NCBI GenBank assembly: GCA_026419775.2
Contig: JAOPGA020001056.1
Coordinates: 1 to 64,000, forward strand
Length of the DNA stretch: 64,000 nucleotides
Direction: 5' to 3'
From: Acrasis kona
Lineage: Eukaryota > Heterolobosea > Eutetramitea > Acrasida > Acrasidae
The notes below the pieces were generated by a model, which saw only the letters and a program-made list of their open reading frames with translations, was not told the DNA's origin and made no database searches. Made by a program: the position numbers and the translations under genes. Below, one piece after another: positions 30,093 to 40,700 of the stretch; positions within the stretch are counted from its first letter, which is position 1; each line of letters starts with the position of its first letter.

Positions 30093-31339
30093 ATGGCATC
30101 TTTCAGTATACCAGATGACACTTATAGGTTCGTCGACAATAGCGAGACCATTGAGTACAACTCGATGGACATTACCGACTTTGATGTTTTGAGACAGTTG
30201 GGAAAGGGTGATGTCGGCATAGTGAATCTGGTGCATTTGAGGGGCTATCCTCCCAACCAGCAGCTTTACGCACTCAAAGTGTTAAATAACAAGGACATGA
30301 TTGACAGAAATAAAGTACACCGTTGTGATACCGAAAAAAGAATCCTTCAAATCACAAGACACCCATTCATTGTGACAATGTACGCAACATATGTGGACGA
30401 GAGGAATAACTACCTACTTTTAGAGTATTGCCCTGGTGGGGAGTTTTTCAGGGTGTTAAAAACTCAACCAAGCAAGTGCATCTCCGAAGCTTCGGCTAAA
30501 TTCTATGCGTGTGAAGTACTTCACGTTCTCGAGTACTTACACGAAATTGGTGTCGTCTACAGAGATTTAAAACCAGGTATGTGTGATTTTCAAGCGAATT
30601 AACATCACACACTTTAGAAAACATTTTAATCCATCAATCCGGTCACATTAGACTCACGGACTTTGACTTGGCTAAGCAACTTAATGAAAAAAACCTTGAC
30701 AGCAGAGTTAAATCGCACAACAAGATTATAAAATTTTTTAAACGCGACGAAACTGAAGAAAAAATTTACAAGGAGATGAACTCTTTCGTGGGCACCGCCG
30801 AATACCTTGCTCCTGTAACTTTAACTTTAAACTCTCATCTCATTCTTGTATAGGAGATTATAGCAGGAGAAGGTTATTCACCCAACGTTGATTGGTGGGC
30901 CCTTGGCATTCTCATCTATGAAATGTTATTTGTCAACACTCCGTTCGAAGGCGGAGATCGTGATAAAATTTTCGATAAAATATCTACTTTTGAAAAGAAG
31001 GAATTGAAGATACCAGAAAGTAACGCTCATGGACCCATAAGTAAGGCTTGCAGAGATTTGATATCAAAACTTTTGAGACCCGACGCACACGACCGACTTG
31101 GACACAAGCATGGAGCTGCGGACATTAAGGCACACCCATTCTTTAAGGACGTTAACTTTGAAAGCTTGCACCAACAGAAACCTCCCATCCAACCCCAAAT
31201 CAAGGACATTTTTGATTTTAGAAACTTTCAAAACTTTCCGGTGAATGAACAAATTGATGCCAGAAAAGTGTTAGAAGAGTCATCAAAGAAGAAACCTGCC
31301 TCTGACAATGACGATTTGTTATTTGATATGGAATCATAA
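30093..31339 (+). CDS. AGC-family serine/threonine kinase with DFD motif
   Basis: Exons 30093-30576, 30618-30814 and 30854-31339 (introns 41 and 39 nt) give 388 residues; ATG 30093 is the first in-frame ATG. Kinase landmarks: LGKGDVGIVNLV glycine loop, YALKV lysine, VYRDLKPENIL catalytic loop, TDFDLAKQ (DFD in place of DFG), a long activation segment ending NSFVGTAEYLAPE, and VDWWALGILIYEM. DFD plus an extended activation segment is the signature of plant AGCVIII and fungal flippase kinases (Fpk1/Kin82). A C-terminal AGC tail follows with FDFRNFQNF. Probable role: signalling at the plasma membrane; substrates unknown. No light-sensing LOV domain is attached. Confidence 0.9.
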
Positions 31340-31869
31340 ATTGTACAGTTATTATTTAATATTTTTTTTATCTTGTTGGTCTTGGGTAATAATACTTGAC
31401 TTGAGAGAGATTTTTCACACACCATCACCTGCAAAATTAAATAATCTTCTGTTTACCTTCTGATTCTGGATCAGATTTCGATAGTTCCTCTGAGTCTGAA
31501 GATTCAAAGAAGCGTCGTGAGGAGATGATACGCAGAAAATATAGCTTAACTCGGTTCACACGCGTTGAATTGAGAAACACGTAGGAGTCGGAAGCCGAAG
31601 CCGCTGCGGAAAGGAAAATTCGACAGAAGAAGTATAGGGATCAAAGGAAGAGAAGAGCTGATCGAGCGTTGGAGAGGGAGGAAAATCGGAAGAAAAGACT
31701 CAAAAATAGATTTGCTGTAACCTTGCTTTTGTCGATTATTTGGCTATAATTTCAACCTGAGTGTCATCCTTGTCTACAAGCCGGGTAACTCGTCATCTGA
31801 CTACTATCGCCCCAACAAGTCGCGATATCAATTATCTGTCTATAACAGTCTGTTAAATTTAAAATATTT
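31340..31869 (+). pseudogene. Coding-like charged segment, possibly broken gene
   Basis: From about 31441 to 31749 one frame reads an acidic/basic stretch (SDFDSSSESEDSKKRREEM, then ESEAEAAAERKIRQKKYRD, KRRADRALEREENRKKRLK) interrupted by a single in-frame TAG at 31582-31584. No ATG opens it. It may be a gene remnant, an exon of an unrecognised gene, or UTR sequence. The TAG could be an intron acceptor (a GT donor 31 nt upstream exists), but that junction shifts the frame. Confidence 0.25.
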
Positions 31870-32862
31870 TTATTTTGTTGTAAACACAACATAATCATTC
31901 GTCATTTGAAAGCCCCAGTCAGGAAGGCGAGACACCAGGAGTGGTGGATATTCGTGTACTTGTACCATTTTGCCGTCATATAAAATCCTCCATTTCAAGG
32001 GTTCATTTGTCAGCTGACTTCGGAACACATGGTCGCGACCAAAAACTGGTTCGATGTCATTACTGCCTACAAAACTAGCAGTGAATGACCAATTAAAACT
32101 ACACAATTCCTGCTCCTTGATGGTCGTTCTTCTGCTGTAACGCTCCGCCTCGAAATAATACAATTTCCAATGTTTTTCTACGATGGCACCCTGGAATAAC
32201 ATTTGGAATTCCTTACATTGTTTACCTAGCCACCTCTTTTGACAATGTTCCTTCCACATCCTCTTTTGTCTTGCATACTCTTTAAAAGTGGTGGATACTA
32301 GTTCACAATTGATGAGTGAACTCGGATCGAGATAGGTGAAGATTAATTGACAAACTTCTGGTGGAAGTTCCTCTGTAAAGTCAAAAGAAAATTGTTGTAG
32401 CTCTGATAAATGTTGTTCGCACTCTTCTATCGCTGCGTTATAAATTTTAACGTTGACGGGCTTATCCATTCTTTGTAACTTTTTGCCCATGTTATATGTG
32501 TCTATTGCGTTTCTATAATCTCCGAGTAGGCCATAGCCCATTCCTAGGTGCAGGTAACCTTTCCCGAAACCAGGATCAATTTGAACGCAAAATGTAGCAG
32601 TTTTCACTACGTCCTCGTATCTTTTGAGCTTAATAAGACATAGGGCCTTGTTAGAGTACAGTACTGCTCTCTCTGCTGTAAAATTGATTTTGCTGTTGGG
32701 ATATTGAAGTAACAGCTTATCTATTGCTTCTATGCCTTCATTATACTTCTCGAGAGCGCCCATATAATCGCTCCCACTATAAAGACTATTGCCCTTATTC
32801 TTTAACTCTAAAGAGAACATCCTAGCCATGCTTGCATGATAGGCTTCAGTATCACTGCTCAT
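31870..32862 (-). CDS. TPR and F-box protein
   Basis: A single exon of 330 residues. The N-terminal half has about three tetratricopeptide repeats (LELKNKGNSLYSGSDYMGAL, AVLYSNKALCLIKLKRYEDV, GYLHLGMGYGLLGDYRNAI). An F-box follows at about residues 165-210 (ELPPEVCQLIFTYLDPSSL, CELVSTTFKEYA, MWKEHC). The C-terminal 120 residues are a beta-rich domain of unknown type (WKLYYFEAERYSRRTTIKE, FNWSFTASFVGSNDIEPVF). Such TPR/F-box proteins are substrate receptors of SCF ubiquitin ligases in animals (FBXO-type with TPR), so it should bind Skp1. The substrate is unknown. Confidence 0.8.
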   Translation of the reverse strand: MSSDTEAYHASMARMFSLELKNKGNSLYSGSDYMGALEKYNEGIEAIDKLLLQYPNSKINFTAERAVLYSNKALCLIKLKRYEDVVKTATFCVQIDPGFGKGYLHLGMGYGLLGDYRNAIDTYNMGKKLQRMDKPVNVKIYNAAIEECEQHLSELQQFSFDFTEELPPEVCQLIFTYLDPSSLINCELVSTTFKEYARQKRMWKEHCQKRWLGKQCKEFQMLFQGAIVEKHWKLYYFEAERYSRRTTIKEQELCSFNWSFTASFVGSNDIEPVFGRDHVFRSQLTNEPLKWRILYDGKMVQVHEYPPLLVSRLPDWGFQMTNDYVVFTTK

Positions 32863-33490
32863 CTTTCTATTTCAAAATATTCTCAAAGTGCTGACTTTCG
32901 TGTATGTTTGTCCAACAATGCCATCGGGTTCGCGGTTTGTAACAAATCCCTCATTGTAATTTTCCGACAAAGAGTGTTGTAGACGAGTCGTTCTTCGTTT
33001 GCATAAATTGGATAATTCTATCGTGATATGTACATGATAGTGAAGAATGATTCGCTAAATTTACTACATTGAAGGAATAGAACTTTCAAAAATTTGATTC
33101 CAAGCCAAAGTCAATTTCGGAGCAATTCAGAGCAATTCACATTGGGCATAAAATACAAATCTATCTGGTGTTTTTTAATTGAAATCAATTTGTGATTATG
33201 ATCACATGACATGTTGATTTGGAGTAGGTTGGTAGTAAACATTATCCCCAACATGACCTCAATAAGTTCTAGCTTGCTCGCTACAAGAAGACTAAAAACA
33301 ATCGGGTCACTTCGAGGAAGGCGCAAAATTAAATGTTAAAGCTCTTTGAATAATTTATGACAATCGTTTTAACGGAAGATTCGCATAACCGCAATTAAAA
33401 ATAACAACGTATACCCCTATTTTGGTATCGTTCTTTGTTTTCACCTAGTGAGGCAAGTGGAGAAGTTCGGGTTACATCGCAAATGTCACA
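32863..33490. other. Divergent intergenic region, nothing recognised
   Basis: AT-rich spacer between the TPR/F-box gene start and the surface-protein promoter. Short ORFs here have no coding character. Confidence 0.4.
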
Positions 33491-33499
33491 CCTTTCGAC

Positions 33500-33510
33500 T
33501 ATTTATACAC
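33500..33510 (+). promoter_or_regulatory. Probable TATA box of the surface-protein gene
   Basis: TATTTATACA lies about 40 bp before the ATG at 33548. A strong core promoter fits an abundant surface protein. Confidence 0.4.
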
Positions 33511-33547
33511 CTCTCAAATTTCACAATGCCATATCAAAAAAACAAAC

Positions 33548-34678
33548 ATGAGTAAACTCATCATTAGCATTACCCTAGCCTTACTAATCGCTCTTGTGTT
33601 CGCAAGAGATTGCAACCCTACATGCAACACAGGAGACAGTTGCTGCGATGACCAGAAATACGGCCCAGTCTGTTTCAACCCCTCAGAATACAAGTGCAAT
33701 GCCCTAGAAAACAACTTGAACACAATTTGCCAAATCAATGATAAAGTATGCGTCGACAGACAATACGGAGCAGTTTGCTACAACCCAACCAACTTCGAAT
33801 GCGTCAAGACATCTAAGAATGAATACGTGACTTGCAACGCAGGACACAAGGTTTGCAACAACCAATGGTGCTACGATCCAAAGGTTCACAACTGCCTAGT
33901 AACAAGCAGCGGCAACGAAATCAACTGCAACGTTGATGATCAAGTTTGCGGAGAAACATGCTACAACCCTGCCTACCAAACCTGCCTAACGAAGAAGAGC
34001 GGAGCCAAGGTATTGTGCGATGCCGGCAACAAATTGTGCAACGACGTTTGCTACAACCCAACTTTCTTCGAATGCCAAACAGCTCAAAGCAACACTCCTA
34101 TCATCTGTAACTTGGGAGACAAGGTCTGTGGAGAGGCATGCTACAACCCATCCGTTCAAACCTGCTTAGAAACCTCAGCTGGTAGTGTTGTAAACTGCAA
34201 CATTGGAAATAAGATGTGCGGCAACGAATGCTACAACCCAGAATATCACACTTGCTTAACCGGAACAAACAACAACAAATTCTTGTGCAACGTTGGAAAT
34301 GTAGCCTGTGGAAACTCATGCTTCAACCCACAAAGTGGAGACAAGTGCGTTGATGGTGTCACCTCCTCACCAAGTGCTTCTAACGCTCCATCATCACCAA
34401 ATTCATCTACAACTGCACCAGCAACAACTGCCGCACCATCTGCCTCACAAACAACTTCCGCGCCATCTGCCTCACAAACAACTGCCGCACCATCTGCCGC
34501 ACAAACAACTTCCGCACCATCTGTCACAACAACACCTGTACCAACCACAACAAGATCTCCATCCAACGGTGACAATATTGTTGACGAGAAGAAAGCAACA
34601 GAGTCAACAAGTGGTGGTGTCATGGAAACAGCAGGTGTATTAACTGCCGCCGCCGTAGCCGCAGCTGCACTATTGTAA
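33548..34678 (+). CDS. GPI-anchored-type surface protein with CYNP cysteine repeats
   Basis: A single exon of 376 residues. It starts with a signal peptide (LIISITLALLIALVFA), followed by seven or eight repeats of about 33 residues built on C-N-x-G-x-x-V-C and CYNPxxxxC (ACYNPSVQTCLE, ECYNPEYHTCLT, TCYNPAYQTCLT). The CYNP/CYDP spacing resembles fungal priA-type and some amoebal surface proteins. A Ser/Thr/Pro/Ala stalk with tandem SASQTT repeats follows, then a hydrophobic C-terminus (ETAGVLTAAAVAAAALL) typical of GPI-anchor addition. The codon bias is strong and C-rich compared with neighbours, which suggests high expression. Likely a cell-coat or adhesion protein; the ligand is unknown. Confidence 0.8.
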   Translation: MSKLIISITLALLIALVFARDCNPTCNTGDSCCDDQKYGPVCFNPSEYKCNALENNLNTICQINDKVCVDRQYGAVCYNPTNFECVKTSKNEYVTCNAGHKVCNNQWCYDPKVHNCLVTSSGNEINCNVDDQVCGETCYNPAYQTCLTKKSGAKVLCDAGNKLCNDVCYNPTFFECQTAQSNTPIICNLGDKVCGEACYNPSVQTCLETSAGSVVNCNIGNKMCGNECYNPEYHTCLTGTNNNKFLCNVGNVACGNSCFNPQSGDKCVDGVTSSPSASNAPSSPNSSTTAPATTAAPSASQTTSAPSASQTTAAPSAAQTTSAPSVTTTPVPTTTRSPSNGDNIVDEKKATESTSGGVMETAGVLTAAAVAAAALL

Positions 34679-34863
34679 TTCAAAATAAACTAGTTTATAA
34701 ATTCTTGTCGTGACTTGATCAACATGAGGTAATTGTTTTAATTTCCATTTGTAGTGCAATTTGACGAGTCGTCACTCGAAGATCCTTTCCAATTAAAACA
34801 TAGAACCGCTGTTGTTTTAGAAATCAAAATTGCTACTGGCGATTTGGTCAACCCAACTTAAAA

Positions 34864-36077
34864 ATGTCACAAGGACTACCGTCCCAGAAGGACACCATGA
34901 TGCTTGGGCTAAAGCTCAAAGGATCGGTAAGAGAATATAGTTATTAATAGCTAACGTAAATAAGCCCTTATTCTGCGCTGTATGCAGAATTTATGAAGCT
35001 CTCCCGAGCGACTTAGAATGGTATTCTACCGGAAAAACCGGCGTGTTGTTTTTAGAACAAAAGAATAATTCGCTGTTCTTTACTCTTCTCGACGTTAACG
35101 TAAGCATAAATCTTTTGCTCTTTCTTTACGCGTAAAAGGATGGAAATGTTGTTCACTGGAGCCACGAGCTCTACCCTCATTTCGAGCTAACAGAGCTCAC
35201 CGAGAACTTTTTCTGTTTTGAAAGCGACGAATGTGTTATTGGACTTAACTTCGCTCAAGGTTCTACAAACATTGCAGAGTTTGCCCCGACCGTAGTCAGA
35301 GCAGTTGTTAGTGTGTTATCTGAGGCCACATTGCCTTCCACCCCACAGAAACCACCCCAACCAGCAAGAACTATCGAAACTCCAGCTGCAGTAACTCCAC
35401 CCCAAGTTGCAACACCAGATAACAAGAAGAAGAGTTCATTCTTCAGTGGTATCACCAAGTTCTTTAAACATGAGCAACCAAAGGAGGAGGAGCCAGAATT
35501 CAAGATATCTGTCAAGGTAGGTTCCATGAAAAGAGGAGCTCACATTGGAGTGGACAACACTGGTAAATTCACGTTCGAGAATCTACCTCCAGAGTTTCAA
35601 AATATGCTTGATGGCTTTGAAAGGGTTAAGCTCGATCTTAACAACGAGAGTGAACAGAAGATTTTGATGGAAACAATCTTGGAGTATGAGGAACAACAAA
35701 GATCTGGTCCAAATAGACCACCACCACCTCCACCAATGAAAGGTGGACCAGGTGGACCACCACCACCCCCTCCTCCACCACCGCCACCAATGAAAGGAGG
35801 AGGGTCGCCAATACCCAGACCGCCTTCAGAAACTAGTGGTGCCGTCAAACCACCTCCGGCGAGAGCTTCTACTGGAGGTCGTGACGATCTTATGGCAGCA
35901 ATTAGAGGTGCTAATCCTCAAGAGCTGCTTAAGAGAGCCGATCCTTCCAAGATGACTGTGGAACAAAAAACAGATTTCGAAAATCTGTTATTGAAGCGTA
36001 TGAACAACATCAGACAAGCAGCCAGTGGGGAGGAAGAAGAGGAAGAGCACGACGAAGAAGACGGATGGGATGATTAA
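34864..36077 (+). CDS. WAS: WASP family actin-nucleation promoter
   Basis: Exons 34864-34926, 34965-35099 and 35139-36077 (introns 38 and 39 nt) give 378 residues. Domain order is that of WASP: an EVH1/WH1 domain (IYEALPSDLEWYSTGKTGV, FFTLLDVNDGNVVHWSHELY, FCFESDECVIGLNFA), a basic patch, a CRIB-like GTPase-binding element (AHIGVDNTGKFTFENLP), poly-proline with PPMKGG repeats, one WH2 (DDLMAAIRGANPQELLKRA), a central helix and an acidic end terminating GWDD. It should activate Arp2/3 under Cdc42/Rac control. The CRIB lacks the leading ISxPxxFxH, having ISVKVGSMKRG instead. A short open stretch before the ATG (34750-34855) may be a uORF. Confidence 0.92.
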
Positions 36078-36320
36078 ATCATTATACATTAAACTTTACT
36101 CATCATTATTAAAAAAAATTGATCTGGTAAATCGTTCCAATCCAGCATGTATATGAATCAGAATCTGTTTCTGACTTGACACGTGCCTAAATATGATATA
36201 AAATCCAGATTTTGGAGAGCTTCGCATCTATGATGGTCTCAATAACACGGTCAGATCTGATTAAAGTCGCACAATGTAATACATTTTGTTTTATAAAAAT
36301 GGGCTTTAATTTAGAAGCAA

Positions 36321-36569
36321 TTAATTTAAAAAGTATTTGGCCATAGATTCTCTGAACTCTAACCACGACACTCTTCCATCACCGTTGGTGTCGATCTCCT
36401 TCATTAATCTTTTAGTATGCTCAGGTGTGCTTGGTTCTCCAAGAAGCTTCAACATATTTCCAAGCTCCTCTTCCGTTAGCTGTCCACTTCTATCAATATC
36501 AATCCTCTTAAAACATGAATCCACAGCAGCTTGTTGCTCAGGTGTAAGCTTGTCAAAGAGGTTTGACAT
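36321..36569 (-). CDS. Small two-EF-hand calcium-binding protein
   Basis: A single exon of 82 residues. Two EF-hands: loop 1 DIDRSGQLTEEE (Asp1, Asp3, Ser5, Gln7, Glu12, all suitable ligands) and loop 2 DTNGDGRVSWLE (canonical). It is the size of half a calmodulin, so it may dimerise or bind a target helix. No myristoylation signal. It would act as a calcium sensor in the cytosol. It faces the WASP gene tail-to-tail and precedes a methyltransferase gene on the same strand. Confidence 0.85.
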   Translation of the reverse strand: MSNLFDKLTPEQQAAVDSCFKRIDIDRSGQLTEEELGNMLKLLGEPSTPEHTKRLMKEIDTNGDGRVSWLEFRESMAKYFLN

Positions 36570-36700
36570 TGTTTTTTGTTGTGATGGTTGGCTGTCAAGA
36601 TGACAACACGATTAATTTAGAAGTTGTGGCCTCTTGCAAAGGTAAGATCTTATTTACAAACATTTGTCTGACAACAACAGAGTACAAAGGAGAAGAACGA

Positions 36701-37534
36701 TTAATTTATTTTCATAAGAAAAAGATACATCGGCCACACAACTTCGACTTCAAACGACTCAGTGTCGTCGGCTTTGTATATTGTCTTCAACTTTAACTCG
36801 AAATCCTTCAACAAGGTATTGTTTGGATTCTTTTGGTTATAGTCCTGGATACTGCTCCAACTTGACAGGTAATTGACATAATTGCGAATGGACATTGTTT
36901 TTTTATAGTTCACTACAACTTCTGTTTTATTTTGGAATGGAAACACTATGCTTTTGTAGTTATCATCAACTAATTTCCTTCTTTCGGACCAGTTTCCAGA
37001 GAGGTCAACATTGTAGAGATGCAGCAGAGCATATTGTGCTTCCTTGTTCTCAAAATGATTTAATGCATAGGTCCAAACAGCTAATGTACCATCGGGTCTT
37101 GTGATCCTTCTGACTTCTGCGTAAAATTTCTCAAAATCAAACCAATGGAAGGCTTGGGCAACGGTGACAATGTCCACTGAAGAATCTGATAGGGATGTTG
37201 CCTCTGCACTTGCGTGAACGTACTTTATATTGTCTTGTTTTGGTGCATTGTCCAGTTGAGGTCGAGATGGCTCGATGCCAATGACGTTTTTGAAATGTTT
37301 GGCGAGTTCAATTGTAGCTTGACCTGAACCACATGCCACATCAGCCACTGTAGTGTCATCATTTTTGTTATGGTACTTTTTGATCGAATCGAATATTTCT
37401 GTGGGGTATTGTGGTCGGTATTTTGCGTATGCTTCAACTTGACCTGGATTTTTGAAAAGATCGTATTTGATTTGTTTGCTCATCAGTCTTTTTGTTGTAA
37501 AAAGAGTTCTCGTTGTTTTGTGCTGCAATAACAT
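36701..37534 (-). CDS. SAM-dependent class I methyltransferase
   Basis: A single exon; the first ATG at 37534 gives 277 residues, and a second at 37483 (MSKQIKYDLF) is also possible. If the longer form is used, its basic N-terminus (LLQHKTTRTLFTTKRL) could be a mitochondrial presequence. Methyltransferase type 11 motifs: VADVACGSGQATIELAKHF (motif I), NVIGIEPSRPQ (acidic end of strand 2), VDIVTVAQAFHWFD and TRPDGTLAVWTY. It belongs to the group with AFHWFD, related to trans-aconitate and tRNA-like methyltransferases of unknown substrate (yeast TMT1/YHR209W type). Confidence 0.85.
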   Translation of the reverse strand: MLLQHKTTRTLFTTKRLMSKQIKYDLFKNPGQVEAYAKYRPQYPTEIFDSIKKYHNKNDDTTVADVACGSGQATIELAKHFKNVIGIEPSRPQLDNAPKQDNIKYVHASAEATSLSDSSVDIVTVAQAFHWFDFEKFYAEVRRITRPDGTLAVWTYALNHFENKEAQYALLHLYNVDLSGNWSERRKLVDDNYKSIVFPFQNKTEVVVNYKKTMSIRNYVNYLSSWSSIQDYNQKNPNNTLLKDFELKLKTIYKADDTESFEVEVVWPMYLFLMKIN

Positions 37535-37706
37535 GTCAGTTGAGGTTGTCAAAAAGTCTTGGTTAACTAAATTTTTACATTTTCATGAGAGGTGAACGAA
37601 AAGCACTTGGATAGACCTACACTTGAATTTGGAGTTCACATGTGAGAATTATTAGTCGGCTCAAAGATGATATTAAGAACAAACACGTGTAACAAAATAA
37701 ATTTAT

Positions 37707-40700
37707 TTAAGGATTTACTGGTAGAGCAATCTTGCAGACGATATCCATTTGATTGAAATTATTAGTCCAAATCCAATATCCAAGACCAACTCCAACCACA
37801 TCAGTGACAAACCTGCCACCCACGTATCCTCTGTTTTGATACTTCAATGACTCGGCTCCTGGTGGATTAAAGCCATTGAAGTCATTACCCAACAATGCGG
37901 TCAATGAACTAGGGACTGCAGGATTATATGGAGCGCACCACCAATTCTTGTTCGTGAGAGAAATGCGAGATCCATAATTGATTTGAGCAACAATACCTGC
38001 TGGACCACCAGTGTTTTTACCAACAATCGCCACAATGTCACCAACCTTGAGGTCAACGGTTACCTTTCTGGAGTTGTGGAATTCACAGCAAGAATTTCTA
38101 TTCAAGATTTCAATGTTGTTCTGCTTCTGTCCATTGACGTAGATACCCATCATGACGTCATCGACGGATGTTACAATACTACCTCTGGTTGTGGCTGGAA
38201 CGAAGGCCTTTGGAATTCTAATCTTACACCATACATTTGGAGACTTATCTGCGCTCCAAATCAAGTTTGCATAGGTTGGTAATGCCGCAAAGTATGGGTG
38301 GTACCAGAAATTAGTGCGCTCGTTCACGTTGGAGATCACTTGAGCAGGTCTAGCAGCATTAAAGTCGTTGAACGATGAGAGTCCAGCAAACATGGCGGAG
38401 GGGTTCACACCAACACATGACCATGACTCGTCGGTGACGAGAGTCTGTTTAACTCCGTCTACATTAACAAAATCAACAGAAGCAAGCATCATTGCTAGAT
38501 TGCCGACGGTATCTGATCTTTGTTGACCGTTGTTGCTGACGAAAAATCCGACGACATCTCCTGGTCTAGCCTCGACAGAGTATTTTCTAACAAGCTGCCA
38601 TCCAGGGCTGCCTTGTTCGCCGATAACAAGTTTGTTGTTGACGCTGATACCACGTAACGCATCGTCAGTTGAAATATTGATGGTTGCAACGTCGTTCATT
38701 GTTTGTTCGCTCAAAACAATCTTACAAGTAGTTGTATCAGGGCCACTAGGGTGCCACATGACTGCTGCATTACCTTGAATCAAGTTGGTACCTGGCCAAC
38801 CGTTCCAACGATTAGCTGGATCGTTATTAGCGCTGAATACAGTTGGTTGTACATATCCAATCATACTCGTGCTTTGTAAGGAAGCAACGGATGCAGTGTT
38901 TGCAATGCACATCCATTTATAACTAGAAGTGACCACATTAACTTCATCGCTGTTGGGCGACGTGAATTCAACTTGAGCAACGATGGCAGCTGGATTGCCT
39001 CCCGAAGGATTTCCTCCGTTATTTCTCGCAACGATTGCGACAACATCACCTACTGTTAAACGTGGTAGGGAAGTAACAAAAGCAGTTGGTTGGGTAGTGA
39101 GTTGGTTTTGGCCATTGACATAAATACCAACGATAACATCATCGGCTGCAACTAGAATCTTTCCTGGTTTACGAGGAACGGATGGATTGGCTGTTAAAGT
39201 AATCTTACAGACAACATTAGCTGCTGCCAAGTTCTTTGAATAAATCCATTTAGCATCGGAGCTAATGAGTTGTACCAAAGATGATCCAGAGTTACCATCG
39301 TGTACATAAGCAGGCGTGAAGCCAACATAGTCGTTTAATTTGTTACTGGTTGGTACATCGGAGCATTGCCAATCGTTACCGGATACCATGTTAATGTCTG
39401 ACTTACCATCATCGCTCTTGTATGTTAATTGAGCCATGAATCCAGCACGTTTGACGCCATTAACGACAGATCCACTGAATGCAATGGTATCTCCGATTCT
39501 TGCAAGCGATGTCATGACTCTAGGATTGTTTACTTCTCTATCAGCGACGCTGTTGGGCACAGGTTCATTATTGATCCAAATGTTATTCAATTTGAAATCA
39601 AATACTGATTTGATGGTGATGGGTCTGCGTGGGACTTCTGGTGGTTGTACAGAGATGGTAATCTTGAAGGGACCTGCTGTGTTTCCATACTTATCTGCTG
39701 CAAAGCAATTAACAATACTTGTTCCGACGGCATAGGTTGATGAAAGTGGTACGTTGACGTTGTTGAGATTCTTACAAGACATCACTGGTGCAGGATCGAC
39801 TGCGTCCCTCATGGTGAATGAATTGGAAAGATCGATGACCATTGTACTATCGCCATAAGGTACTCTTTGAGTGATTTGGTTAGAGTATTGAACAACTGGT
39901 GGAGTGGTGTCTTTGACGGTTACGACGAACGATGTTGTCGATCTAACGTTGTCCTTGTTATCTGCCCAACAAGTGACTTTAGTTGGTGTTGGTTTGATTG
40001 GGAATTTAGTGTTGGGTAAAACGTCGCATGTTGCTGCTTTGGTTCCATCAAAGGCACTATTTGCAGAAATGGTGTAGGAAACGAGCGCACCGTCTTTATC
40101 TTGTGCTTCGACGGTTACATCCGAACCTCCCACAAGAACGACTTGTGGAGAATTGACAACGAAAGGTATATTTCTGCCAGCGATATTTCCAGCAGCGTCT
40201 TTTGCTATGCATAAAATTTGATCGGCAACACGAGGTGCCATGAAGCCGAAGTAACTAATGCCATTTACGAAAGATTTTTTGGGAATTTCTGCTCCTCTGT
40301 AACTACAACGGAATGGCACTGGTCCATCGACAGCATCTGTAGCCTGCAAAGTGAAAGCGAATAACTTACCGAGCGCACTGTCTGCTAATCCAGATAGAGA
40401 TGGTAAGAGACCGACCATTGGTGCGGTGACATCTCTGACATTTACGTTGAATTGTTTAGTAGCTTTGTTATTCGAACTATCTGTCGATGAACATTCTACT
40501 GTTGATAGACCTACTGGGAATGAATAGGGCGACTTGATGACTGTGCCTTTTAACTTGCACTCCACCGGTGTATTTAAATCGACAATGTCAAAAGCAAGTA
40601 CTGAGAAGGACACCGGTGTTGTGGGACCAGTGGCATCGACAGTGATTTGAGTAGGGACCTGAATAGTTGGTGGAGTGGTATCTTGTACCAATACATAGAA

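Noticed and set aside
34246-34683. 145-codon minus ORF opposite the surface protein
   Set aside because: Ala/Val repeats are the complement of the SASQTT repeats; no start context or homology.
35597-35848. Gly-rich minus ORF opposite WASP
   Set aside because: Complement of the poly-proline coding stretch.
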